From: Galerina marginata | Taxonomy: Eukaryota > Basidiomycota > Agaricomycetes > Agaricales > Galerinaceae | DNA length: 64,000 nucleotides | Assembly: GCA_023014335.1 (NCBI GenBank) | Contig: JAECYW010000026.1 | Coordinates: 372,001 to 436,000, forward strand | Direction: 5' to 3' | Shown here: piece after piece, positions 36,152 to 46,660 of the stretch | How the letters are laid out: each line of letters begins with the position of its first letter | Numbering within the stretch: position 1 is the stretch's first letter | Translations under genes and position numbers: made by a program | The notes under the pieces: model-generated | Databases searched by the model: none | What the model was told of the DNA's origin: nothing | Seen by the model: the letters and a program-made list of their open reading frames with translations, nothing else

Positions 36152-37609
36152 TCAGTGAGCTGTCGACCTGTATCTTTCGTATTCTTCTAAGTAATTCTTC
36201 GCCTTCTCTGGTAAGCCCAATTTTACATACAATTGGTGGATCACAAGAAGTAGAGACGCATAAGCGCCTCCGATGTGCAAACCTTCTTGGATCAGCATCT
36301 CCCGGAACTGCAGGACGGGGTCTAACGCATTCTCAGTGACGTGCGGTGCTGCGATCAACTGCACGACCTCGCGGATGCGGTCCTTGAGGCGCTGCTCGCA
36401 CTCTTCCCGGAATTTGTCGGTTTCAGGAGTCGCATTCGCGCAGGAGGTGCATTCACATACGATTCCGTATGGGGCGAGCTCAGCCTGTCGTCGAGCCACA
36501 GATTGGTTTAGAGCACAGTACGCAAAGAAGAGCTGCTCCCCGGTTGTTATATCACGTCTAGCAGTAAACTGGAAGGAGAATGATGGGAGAGAGAAATCGT
36601 GGGCAACGTTGGGCATGCAACTGCAGCAGGGGAAAAGATAATTCAGAACAGGACGAATATAGAAGTGTAAAATTATACCTGTGATTGATTCTAGAGCCGA
36701 TGTTGGCTACACCTGTATACGCCGTGGCATCTTCTGGATGTCGGTCTTGCCCGTCATAAAGATCGCAGATACTATAGCCATTCGTGCGCACAATCCCAAG
36801 AAGCGGACCACTTCCGTCTTCTGTATGATTATTCGCAAGGGACCTAAACGCGGTCTGATCCTCTGGATTCATCCTGTTGACCGCAATTTCGAGCTGTTTT
36901 TCCCATTCAAACATCGTTATCATCTGGTGCGTTTTGTTATCATAACCTTCGGGCATTCGGATTCCTAAAGACCCAAGATTACGAGGAATAACAAGGAGTG
37001 GACGGTCAGAGAAGATGAGGTCGCCGATTTTGATATCCCGAGTCGCGAACACGCCCATCCCCATGGTAGGTGTGGGTCTGACGACGTAGGCTGGTGGTCC
37101 GACTGGCTGAGGTACGGGTTGGGGGTAGTCTGGTAGATCAAGTATCTTGCGCTTTGTTTGGGCAAGTACGATCCATTGACTATGTCCATCTGGGTCGGGC
37201 GGTTCATTGACGGGCTTGGCTGGGATAGTAGTTAGGACGATTGTATTTTCCGGGTGGTCGATTTTCGTTGGGTCAGTTTCAACCAATGTAAAACCGCTGG
37301 GCTGGTAGTCTTCAGGGATCCCTAAAGAGTGAGTTCATCGATCAAATTTTCCATGAGTGTTGGCGATCAATGAATTACCTGTATTTTCAACTTTGCCATA
37401 TACGAGCTTGGTGGCTGTCTTCTCCGTCATCAGCGTCTCCTCTGAAAGTATAAACGAATTAGTAAGACTCTTTTTTGAGCCAAAAGCGTCTTGCCTGTAC
37501 TCTGCATCGCTGCAGATGGACGAGCAACAGTAGAGGGCTGAGGATTGGTTGAAGTTGAATGGGGCGGTTTCGTTTGGACTTTGGAGTTGTTAGGAATCCT
37601 TCGTTTCAT
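36152..37609 (-). CDS. SMYD-like SET-domain protein, copy 4
   Basis: Putative lysine methyltransferase, sister to copy 2. ATG at 37609 (MKRRIPNNSKVQTKPPHS). Short exons give ATKLVYGKVENTGIPEDYQP, then ENTIVLTTIPAKPV and GHSQWIVLAQTKRKIL. SET core: TMGMGVFATRDIKIGDLIF, the insert NNHTEDGSGPLLGIVRTNGY, and SRINHS-CMPNVAHD across a 58-nt intron. The rest reads FSFQFTARRDITTGEQLFF and the cysteine cluster APYGIVCECTSCAN. The C-terminal helices hold EGLHIGGAYASLLLVIHQLY and end YRSTAH at 36152. No MYND finger. Convergent with the CorA-like gene. Active-site residues look intact. Confidence 0.9.
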
Positions 37610-39182
37610 GAAAGTTGGCGAGCCGTACCTTCCCTGGTATCTGGGACGTAGAAATATAAAGCAGATTTAAACTCCCGAATTTATGGGAATTCAAAAAGAA
37701 CGTTCGCTCGAACTTCAGACACCTCACCTTCCGCCAATTTTAGCAAAGTCCTTGAATCCTAGGCCCGTCGATGCCGGATGCATGCAAATTCCCTATTCAA
37801 AGTCTCCGAACGAAGAGTCTGACAAAAAGTTTTTTTGTAAGCCCCTGTAACCCTTCACCGATGATGATCGGGTGAGGCTGAGTTCTGCCTCAATGTTGAG
37901 AATACTCAAGGACAAACCCGTTTCCGACAAATGTGTACGTACAAAGGACAGCAGGGGACGCGACGACTAAATCAAGTAGCCAGAATATGTCGTTCATTGC
38001 TTGCTGGTCGATCGATAAGGCATCGAGGCAGACGAAAATCCGTCCGTGGATCCGGAGCAAGAGTGCCATTGAATAATAGCAGCGAGCCTGAAGTGGTGGC
38101 CATCCCGTTTACCCGAAGAGAGAAATGGCGGCAGACGGCCGAGGTCCTATGCACTCTTGAGGTACAGGACGTGCTCATAATGTATGTATGTTCAGCATTT
38201 AGATGTCTGGCGTAGCTCAGATGCTTGTAACGCACCACTGTAATGACGATCCGGGGTCATTTTGATAGGCCATCGATAACACGGGCGTCAATCTGCGTGC
38301 ACGCCATGTGAGAAAGCCTGATAGTCATTTCTGAGTCATTTCGTACCCATTCCCACAGAAAGGTGAGGGAAAATGTATGCGTGTGTCGGCGTGGGGAGAC
38401 CAAGCCAGTCTTCCCTGTTTCCAGATTCCAGATCCGAACTCCAGAATATTCTCCGTGGGGTGTAGTCATATTAAAACTATCCAAACCTTTCTTGTTTAAT
38501 TCTAGATTGCTGTACTGCCTGTACTGCCTGTCTCCGATGCTGCCCGTGGGCTGCGTCGAAGAAAGAAACGACGTAAGCCCGGGTTTAAATCAAGGAAAGA
38601 TGATGATGTATGCCCATAACCCTCCTGAGTTTGATTGGTGCTGAGTCTGGTCCACTGCACTTTGAACGGTATTAGAACCAATATATTTAGGCGGCGGACG
38701 CGGAAATACTTCATAAGATCCAGAGCTCCTTTCCCATGGTTTCTGTGGGACTGAATTTCGAGGTAAATTTTGAAGGAATGCGATAGAAAGGATGGAAAAT
38801 ACCCATTTTAACACTTGGGAGATCGAGATGCACGTAGATGAAGGTTTTTCAGGGGCCCGCTGGGTTGGATCTACAAATTAATTGGAGTCACCAAGGTTGA
38901 TTTTGTTTCATCATAGGCGTCAAACCAAGCAATCAGTGCCGTTGGAACTGTGGCCTGAGGTCTCGCCTCGGGCCTGAAGCTTGAAGCGTTGATCTTTGTG
39001 TCAGCTGGTTTTTAAACCCAACCTTCTCTATCGTTGTAATCAACAACCTCGACTCAGATGACGAGATTGAGCAGCATAGATTACACTTGCTGATTAGAAC
39101 AGGAAGGGGTGGTTCATGAATGGACCGACGAAGAAGGATCCGGAGGTGAAAAACAAATGTAGCGGCTGCTGTACGGCAACCA

Positions 39183-39209
39183 TATGGCACATATATTGTA
39201 AAATAATTC
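39183..39209 (+). repeat. 27-bp inverted repeat, left arm
   Basis: Begins TATGGCACATATATTG and is exactly complementary over 27 bp to 40228-40254. About 1.02 kb of non-coding DNA lies between the arms, and both arms have CAACCA next to them on the outside. Confidence 0.7.
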
Positions 39210-40227
39210 TGTCTTTCCCCGCGCACGTTCTATCACTAGTTTCTCGCATGTTGTTATGATGAATTTTTTTTACGCAAGTTGGAAGGATGCACTTTTTACA
39301 GAGGTTCAGTTCTTTTAAATCTGCGATTCAATTTCCTGCCTGTAGCTGCCAGTTGATACTTGGATGCAACGGGTGGAAAATATGCTCTAAAAATCAGGAT
39401 AACCTCTACCCTGCTGTTCAGACTCGTAAAGTGCAAGCTCTCATATTATCATACTTCTAGGGCATTAATTCTAGGATTTTCACTTAGTGTCAAGCCCAAA
39501 TCCAGTGGCAGAAATACCGAAAATTCAAGTTGTGTCTTGGCCTTCCAAAGTAGCAATCGCTCCTATTGAGGCAATTAATTCTAAAAAAGGCTGTCCCTCT
39601 AATTCTCGTGTCGGCCAACAACTGAGCAACCACATCAGTATTCGAGCATTTTAGTTTCCACGGGTTTCTCAACCTAAAAAACCGCCAAAAACCGTCAAAA
39701 ACCGTGGAATCTGGAAACCCGGGAACCTATGTCCCCATTTCAGGAAACCTCTCGCACCGATTATTCCAGCCCTTTCCAACCCTGACTCGACCCTTTTCTA
39801 AATGTAGTATAACTTCCCTTTCCAGGTTTCTCAGGTTTCCGAAAACCCAGAAAGCCAAGAAACCGGCAAAAACCGGAAACTAAATTGCCGTTTTGCTGAT
39901 GCACCGTCATGGGTTTTAACTTTTCCGTTCCGCCTTCATTGCTCAATCCATTTTGGACTTCTCTGCCGGCCTTCTCGTGCAGCGCCGGGACAGGGAATTA
40001 ATGGCGCTCACTTGGAGTGACCGCCGCCGGTGCCTCGACTTGCATTCCGAGGATTTAGGTATTTAATCTCAGATTAAAATACTTGCGGTTCCGACTTATG
40101 CAAACGCAGATGAAGATGTGTCATATTTTTGGAAAGTAGCCTAACCTGTGTGTTTTATTTTGCAAGGTGCGCAAAAGTTGTAAAATTAGATTCAACATGC
40201 GTGAAAATGAGCCAACGTGTGTAACTT

Positions 40228-40254
40228 GAATTATTTTACAATATATGTGCCATA
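40228..40254 (-). repeat. 27-bp inverted repeat, right arm
   Basis: Ends CAATATATGTGCCATA; perfect reverse complement of 39183-39209. Sits 157 bp before the proposed start of the NLR gene. Confidence 0.7.
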
Positions 40255-40410
40255 CAACCATTTGTGGCGATGTGGCTGTGTTAGCACCCGCAATGCGCCG
40301 ATGAACCTGCAGGCTACAGCTCGTCTTCAACATGTGACGAAGCCACGAATTCTCCTTCAACTTGAGGCATGGCTCACAGTACTGTCATCCGTTTTTCTTT
40401 CCTTTGAGTA

Positions 40411-43400
40411 ATGCCTGGTTTGCGACCTCCTTGTTGGCCCTCAAGAACCCTTTCTCACTTCGACGAACAGGAACCATCAGTGAGGTTTCTTTTTATTTGT
40501 TGAGATGGTGTTAAATTATTCGACTGCCAGGCTATTTCTGTGAAGGCTGTTTTTCGTAAATCCGCCAATTCAGGGAAGGCGGGCAGCATCGTAGCAAAGC
40601 CAACCTCAGCGGAGTACGCCTTTGATGCAGCATCTGGGTTTCTTGATTTGCTCGAGGCCGTGGCCGAACAAATCCCTCTCCCCGGCGTCGTTACCGCTGT
40701 TAAAATTGCAAAGAATATCATGCAGGCGTGCGATGTTAGCAATTATAATTCATTAATATGAGACAAGTTGACTGATCTCTTGAGTCGTAGGACAGCCATG
40801 CCACCTTAGAACGGGCCGAGGAGCTAAAGCAGCGCATCAAGATACTTGTGACAATTTTGGTAGACGAACTGAAAGGGAAGAAGGGGGAAGAAATCCAGGC
40901 AGAACTTCAGAAAGATATCGAAGCCCTCTCCAAGTATGCGTTTCTTTGTGGTTCCTCAAATTTTACGCTAATTTTAAATATTTTCTACAGCGACCTGGAA
41001 TACATCTACGAAAAAATCAACGATATCGCGTCTCAAAACGCGCTTCTCTTGATCGTCTTCAGGAGTCTCAACGAGGACAAAGTGAAAAAATGCGTGGGTC
41101 GCCTAGAGCATTCATTGGAAAACTTCACCGTAAGATGTCTTCAATCATAAATCTAATTAGGCGTTGGGCTAACTCGCTCACTTCCCAGCTTGTCCGCCAG
41201 ATCAACGACGCAAAACTTCTGAATGCACTGGAACAGGAAATAGTTTCATGCAAGCTATCAGAAATCGTTGGACAGCATGAAAGGAAAGGTAGATCACATT
41301 TATGCAACACTTGATGATGTCAAAGCTATACTCGAAGAGCGCCGTGACCTACCCGCCACTCCCACATCGCGACCTCGCTTACGCGCTGCAGTTCCTGCCA
41401 AAAGCAGTATTTTTCACGGTCGAGATCTCCACGTTGATGAGCTCGTGCACATCCTGACATCATCGAACTCGAACAGCCCGAAGCGACCTCACATCTGCCT
41501 TCTCGGACCAGGTGGGATGGGCAAGACTTCCACCGCACTCGCTGTGATGGCACACCCAGACACGAGCAAAACTTTCTCGCAGGAAAACCTGATATGGGTG
41601 CCCTGCGTCAAAGCGACTTCGTATTCATTATTCCTCGACACCCTCTACTCTTCACTAGGGACAAAACAAAACACTGGCGACCCTCGAAGAGATATCATTG
41701 CCGAAATCAAAGCGTGTAAAGACGCCGTCGTGCTCTTACTCGACAACTTCGAGACGCCGTGGAACTTGATAGAATCTCGCGCAGAAACAGAGGAGCTACT
41801 CAATGAAATTGGCCAGATACCGCAAGCCACTCTATTTGTCACCATGAGATCATCTAACCCTCCTGGAAATGATAAGCAATGGCGATGGTTTAATCTTGAA
41901 GCTGTCGACGAGATTGCTGCTCGTCGCATCTACAACGACATATATTCGGCTGGTAGCAATGACCAGGAGCTCTCGGCCCTATTGGAAATCTTGGGCCATA
42001 TGCCTTTAGCGATTACTCTTATGGCGAATACGGCAAGAATGACTAGATTGGGAGCAGGCGAGCTCATGGAGGAGTATACGCGAATAGGGACGGCGATGCT
42101 CGGACAAGGAACGGATGCCAAACATAGCCTCGACGTCTGCATCAACCTTTCGATCCAGAGTCCTCCTATGAAAAAGCACCCGGAGGCATACAGTCTTCTC
42201 GAAACTTTTGCCATGATGCCCGTTGGCACCACGTACGAGGCGCTTAAGAAATGGTGGGCATGCGATTCGCCAAACCTCATTGGCGCTCTTCAAGTTCTTG
42301 GTGAAACCGCTCTCGTGCAACGGCGAGACGCGCGCTATTCCGTGCTCCCGGTAATTCGATCGTATCTTCTCGACCCATCTCGTCTCCAAAGCCATGTTCG
42401 CAGTGCGACGATTGCATCGGCATGCAAATTTCTCACCCAGCATAGCTCATCTCCGGGTGATGACAACTTCAAGGAGCACGTTTCCATAATTTCAGCAGAG
42501 GAGGAAAACCTTCAAGCTATTCTTCTAGGCGCTATCGACCCGCAACCCAGTTTGATCGAAGCAATGCTGGTGTTAGTACAACACCAGTTATTGACTAGGC
42601 CTCGACTCGAGGTCATTAAACACGCCGTTGCTCTTGCACGCAAAATTGAAGGTGACCAAACACTTCTTGCCGAAGCCTTGAGCTGTTATGGAAAGATCCT
42701 ACACAACTTTGATCGTTATGATCAGGCTGAAGAACAATTCCTTCTTGCCCGCCAAATATTCCTCTCCATCCCAGATAAACGACAAGCTGCCCGTTGTTCA
42801 CTCAATCTCATACCCTTGTACACCGAGCGCGACGCAAATGGATTCGAACAAAAGCTGGAATTGGCTTTGGAAGCCAAGTCAGTATTCGAGGAGCTCGGCG
42901 ACGCCCAGGGTGTTGCCCTTAGCCTCTATTCACTCGGGATGACATATGGTCAAGAACCTGATGGACTTGACGTGAAGGGTATTGAGTTTCTTACCAATGC
43001 AAGAGACATGTTCAAGAACCTCGGGGATTCCCTCAATCACGCGAAATGCACGTACTTCCTGGAGCAGATTTATTATTGGGACGAGAGATATGACGAAGCA
43101 TTGACAACCGGACGCGCTGCGGTTAAGGAGCACGAAGATATCGGACAATACGCGGGGGATCCCATGATGGTTCTTGGACGAGCATTATTCATGAAGGAAA
43201 TGTACCAAGATGCTCTCGATACGTTCGTTCGCACTCTTGAAATTTGTAAATCCTACGGCCGTCCGGCAGATATCGCACAAGCCCTTGAAATGATCGGACG
43301 CACTTGGGCAAGGTTGGATCGAAAGGCAGACGCCCAAGGGGCCTATGCGGAAGCTATGCGGTACTACGGGGCAATTCAGATGGAGCAGGGAGAGCAGGAC

Positions 43401-43502
43401 ATAAAGCGCTGCCGTTTTCTAATTCGTCAAGCAGAGGATCCACTTTTGATCCCCACTGACGACGATAAAGAAGCGCTGCTCATCTTCTACAACGGTTTTT
43501 GA
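40411..43502 (+). CDS. NLR-like STAND ATPase with four-helix bundle and TPRs (possible frame break)
   Basis: Fungal NLR-type regulator, likely in cell-death or non-self recognition. Proposed ATG at 40411 (MPGLRPPCWPSRTLSHF); intron 40480-40530. Residues about 45-210 are a helical N-terminus like the MLKL/HeLo-type bundle (SAEYAFDAASGFLDLLEAVA, DIEALSNDLEYIYEKI), with introns after 40734, 40933 and 41129. Then KGKVDHIYATLDDVKAILEE leads to the ATPase: IFHGRDLHVDELVHIL, Walker A LLGPGGMGKTS (41505-41531), Walker B VVLLLDNFETPW, sensor-like ATLFVTMRSS, and HMPLAITLMA (GLPLA-type). TPRs follow (AEALSCYGKILHNFDRYDQA, ALSLYSLGMTYG), to the stop at 43502. The exon LVRQINDAKLLNALEQEIVS and the large downstream frame are offset by one base near 41242-41268. 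Either a damaged copy, a 132-nt intron (41130-41261) that skips the exon, or a sequence error. Confidence 0.85.
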
Positions 43503-43744
43503 TATCTTTTGTGCCGTAGTGGAGTTTGGAGTCGGATTTCATGTATCTCAAAATCTTTCTTGCTAGGAACGAACTGGACTGTAAATACACTCTGAGTATA
43601 ATTTGGCTGGCTATTACTAACGCACAGAAAAGAATGGACAGAATTTACACAAGGCAAGGTGAATGGAGCTGGTTTACGGGTAAATAGGAAAAGCCCAACA
43701 ATTCTCGATGAATCTGATTTGTACAATTATTTAAGAGGTGAAAA
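43503..43744. terminator. Convergent 3' region, NLR and 126-residue protein
   Basis: 242 bp shared by the two convergent 3' ends; polyadenylation signals are expected here but no specific site is assigned. Confidence 0.3.
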
Positions 43745-44169
43745 TCACCAAGTCACCTTTACAATCGTCGTTTCTTCCGTCGCAACTTCACCGTCTTCTG
43801 GATTGAGGTAGAGGTGAGCACCTTTGCTGCCCGGATTGACAGTAAGCATAAGGTGCGATTTGTCTTTAACACGGTTTCCAATGGGTCCTGTGGTATTGTG
43901 AACCGAGCCCCTAGAAGAGACGGTTCTGTTAAATCAAAGAGAAATCGTGCTATTGGTATAACGACATACACAATTTTAACTTGAGAGACTGGGCCGCTTA
44001 GGTGGCCATCGAAGAGTTTGGCCAAAACCGCTTCCTTTACTAGACGAATTTCCTGTTTGGCGACTTCCCAGTTGTCGTCTTCCTTTAGGTTTTTGAAAAT
44101 TCTAACGTTCCCCACTTGTTCATCGATCACTAAGTGTACTTGTGGTTGACCTTGGTTCTCCTCGGACAT
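43745..44169 (-). CDS. Conserved-looking 126-residue protein, unknown function
   Basis: ATG at 44169 (MSEENQGQPQVHLVID). One 44-nt intron (43926-43969) joins VSQVKIV to TVSSRGSVHNTTGPIG in frame; exons sum to 381 nt. The protein is soluble and probably a beta/alpha fold: VGNVRIFKNLKEDDNWEVA, a helix KQEIRLVKEAVLAKLFDG, then strands HLMLTVNPGSKGAHLYL and a charged end EETTIVKVTW. No signal peptide, membrane helix or named motif. It lies between the NLR gene (convergent) and the SRPK-like kinase (divergent). I do not recognise the family; similar small proteins may exist in mushrooms as hypothetical proteins. Confidence 0.75.
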
Positions 44170-44885
44170 AACTTGAAATGCATGTGTTAATGAGGCACGA
44201 AGAAAAAGATGGACTGGTACGTACTGTGGTTGTGAAAAGCAGGCGACTTGTGGTTTGAGATATATATGAGCTTGAGAACGCGCTGAGGAAAAGTGGGGAA
44301 TGAATGTAGTTCAATAAACTATGGCTCCGATGGATTTGAGAGCGTATAAATATGCTCCCGGAGGTTATTTGTTTGTCTTACAATCGCATGATTGACTCGC
44401 CCTGCAGATTGGAGGTAAGGCGGTACAAAATTCTACAAAGTCTGCATTTTGTTTTACAGGCACAGTAAGTCAAAGGCTCAAAGCCCCCGTATTCACAAAA
44501 CTGGGGGGAGCGGGGTACCTCTAGGTGTCTACAAAAGCAGCTTTGACAGCCCGGAGGAACTTTTCGCTCTCATTCTAATACCCAATCGGACCAACGTCGT
44601 CGGATGAGATTTGTTTCCGAAGCAAAAAATCTCAGGAATTTGAACTCCTGGACAAAGCTGCTTGTCCGTTGACCTTCAAATAAAGCTAAATGACCCTCTT
44701 AATCTCCTCCGATTTTCTGAAATGGCACAAGGTTGAAGGCTATCGAAGTGAGCTGACCTTGCCCCCTGACTGGTGCCAAGAGACGGGTTCCGCATCGGGC
44801 CGGGAACACTTGTGTCGGGAAAGTGGGCCAAAATAAGCCGACGTCGCTGTCCAAAACATTTCTATGTTCTTCTCCACCGCCACCA
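44170..44885. promoter_or_regulatory. Divergent promoter region, 126-residue protein / kinase
   Basis: 716 bp between start codons. It holds TATAAATA at 44345-44352 and TATATAT at 44261-44267. No coding frame supported. Confidence 0.4.
44261..44267 (-). promoter_or_regulatory. Possible TATA element of the 126-residue gene
   Basis: TATATAT (palindromic-like) about 92 bp upstream of the minus-strand start at 44169. Confidence 0.3.
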
Positions 44886-46170
44886 ATGTACACCCAATAC
44901 CCAAACATGGAGCTCGTTTCGTACTACTGCAAAGGAGGCTACCACCCCGTTGACCTCGACGACGTATTCCATGACCGCTATCGCGTAGTCAACAAGCTCG
45001 GGCATGGGATGTACGCCACGGTCTGGCTCGTCGAAGACATGGATCTACAACGCTTAGCTTCCCTTAAGGTCCTCGCTGCTGAAGTCTCTAGCATGTCTTC
45101 AGAAGTCGATGTTCTTCGTCATCTCAGGCGACATCAGGAACAAAATCCACCAGGTGCCGGCGCGGAGCATGTGGTGAAGGTGTTCGACGACTTCGAGGTT
45201 GAAGGCCCGAACGGCACTCACCGTTGCATTGTCACTGAGCTCCTAGGTCCAAGTCTGGGTGTTGATCTCGAAGCGATGTATGACGACACTCCAGTCCCAT
45301 TCCGTGTCACCAAGAGGATGGTGCCTCAAATCGCTCGTGGAGTGGCGTACCTTCACAGGTGTGGTATCGTACATGGAGGTGCCGTATTTTTTCAACGGAA
45401 TTTTAACTCTACTAAAGTGAAATTACCCTTTAGATCTCCACGTTGGAAACGTGCTCTTATATCACCCAAAATTCGAGCATTTGTCCCTACAAGATTATCA
45501 GAATTACTTTGAAAAATCGGAGGGGACTCCTCCAAGCCACTGGGACAAGTCTCCTCTCGCGGAAACCGAGCTCGCTCATCTCCCCAAGAAGCTACACAGT
45601 GCACCACACTTTCTACCACTCCTCGAACTCTGTTTGGCCTCCACAGACAGCATCCACGTCAAAATATGTGACTTCGGCGAAGCATTCCTGTACTCAACCG
45701 ACGACAAATCTGCGCGCAATGCGATCCAACTTAATACCGCACGTCCATACTGCGCCCCCGAAATCATATTCCGCGAACCCGCCCCTGGTCCTCCAACCGA
45801 TATCTGGGCCCTAGCGGTACTTATACACATGGTTATCAGCGGCAATTGCGAAGTCTTTCCCATGCGCCGCGACAAGGACAAGATATTGCTCCGCGAGATG
45901 GTGTTGGTCCTTGGAAAGCTTCCAGATAGATGGTGGGCCCTATGGAAGGAGCGGGCGGAATACTTCGATGAGGACGGGAAGTTTATTGGAGATCAGTCCG
46001 ATTTGTTTAGGTCCACGGGGAAATTGTTGAAGGTATGGGGGTTGAGCAATGATGATAGGGCTACGTTGGAGGACCTAATGAGAGGAATGCTACGGTATGA
46101 GATGGAGGATAGAATCACGGCAGACACGGTTGTAAAGCTGATACCAGCTTCGTGGCTTAGCGGTTCATAA
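44886..46170 (+). CDS. SRPK-like serine/threonine protein kinase
   Basis: Kinase of the SR-protein-kinase type. ATG at 44886 (MYTQYPNMELVSYY); an in-frame ATG at 44907 is possible. The SRPK entry signature is clear: GGYHPVDLDDVFHDRYRVV, glycine loop KLGHGMYATVWLVED, lysine in LASLKVLAAE. The catalytic loop is HGDLHVGNVLL, assembled across an intron (about 45380-45434) after CGIVHG; the Mg motif is ICDFGEAF, followed by a typical activation region NTARPYCAPEIIF (APE) and TDIWALAVLIHM. The C-lobe ends LIPASWLSGS at 46170. HRD is replaced by HGD, but the aspartate, the N of the loop, VAIK-type lysine and DFG are all present, so activity is plausible. Fungal genomes carry many such small SRPK-like kinases. 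Confidence 0.9.
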
Positions 46171-46337
46171 TCGGTGCCAGACCTGCTGTACGAACAATAA
46201 TGGCGCGCTGCCGTGTTAGATTGGCCCAATTCTCTTCGTGACGCCTCTCTCCATTTCATTCTTGTCCTCATTTATGAGTAATCTGTCTATTGTTGTCCTT
46301 GGGATTCGGGAACGCGCTTTTACTCTGACGTGTTAAA

Positions 46338-46660
46338 TTATACCCACAGCTTCGTTCCTTGCGCCGAGCCGCGAAAGTCTCCTTTCTCATTCTCCTTATT
46401 CGTAGGGCCAAGATGAAGAGGAAATTTACGATTCCTCAGAGTGAGGTAAACGTAAGGCGCGTTTCGGTCGTCGGGTTTCACGACGCTGGTATAGATTGCG
46501 TCGATGCGCTGGAGGAAATGAGTCGCAATTTCAAGGTCGACTTGTTCCACTTCGCCAGGCGTGATGTTTTGAAAAGAAGTGTCTGTAAGGGACGTAATCT
46601 CGATGCGTCCATGGACCAGGAAGATTTGAAGTGTCGACAGCTCAGGCCGGGCAAGGAGGA
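46338..46660 (-). CDS. Coding-like terminal exon, unknown protein
   Basis: Minus-strand frame of about 100 codons ending GSAQGTKLWV at 46338. The amino-acid composition is protein-like (LQIFLVHGRIEITSLTD, GEVEQVDLEIATHFLQRI, NAPYVYLTLRNRKFPLHLG) and it lacks an ATG, so it would be the last exon of a spliced gene starting further right (acceptor near 46635). I could not assemble the upstream exons and recognise no family. Convergent with the kinase (168 bp). Could also be a gene remnant. Confidence 0.4.

Larger units (their letters stand above)
37610..40410. other. Gene-poor stretch with repeat remnants
   Basis: 2.8 kb without a supported gene. It holds the 27-bp inverted repeat pair (39183-39209 and 40228-40254) and clusters of an AAAAACCG-type octamer at 39675-39705 and 39857-39880, suggesting inserted and decayed mobile DNA. 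Confidence 0.55.

Noticed and set aside
38505..38535. CTGTACTGC direct repeat
   Set aside because: Two short copies only; no larger structure around it.
41243..41261. A 19-nt GT..AG segment as a mini-intron in the NLR
   Set aside because: It restores the frame but is far shorter than any other intron here (44 nt or more); kept only as a remark under the frame-break finding.
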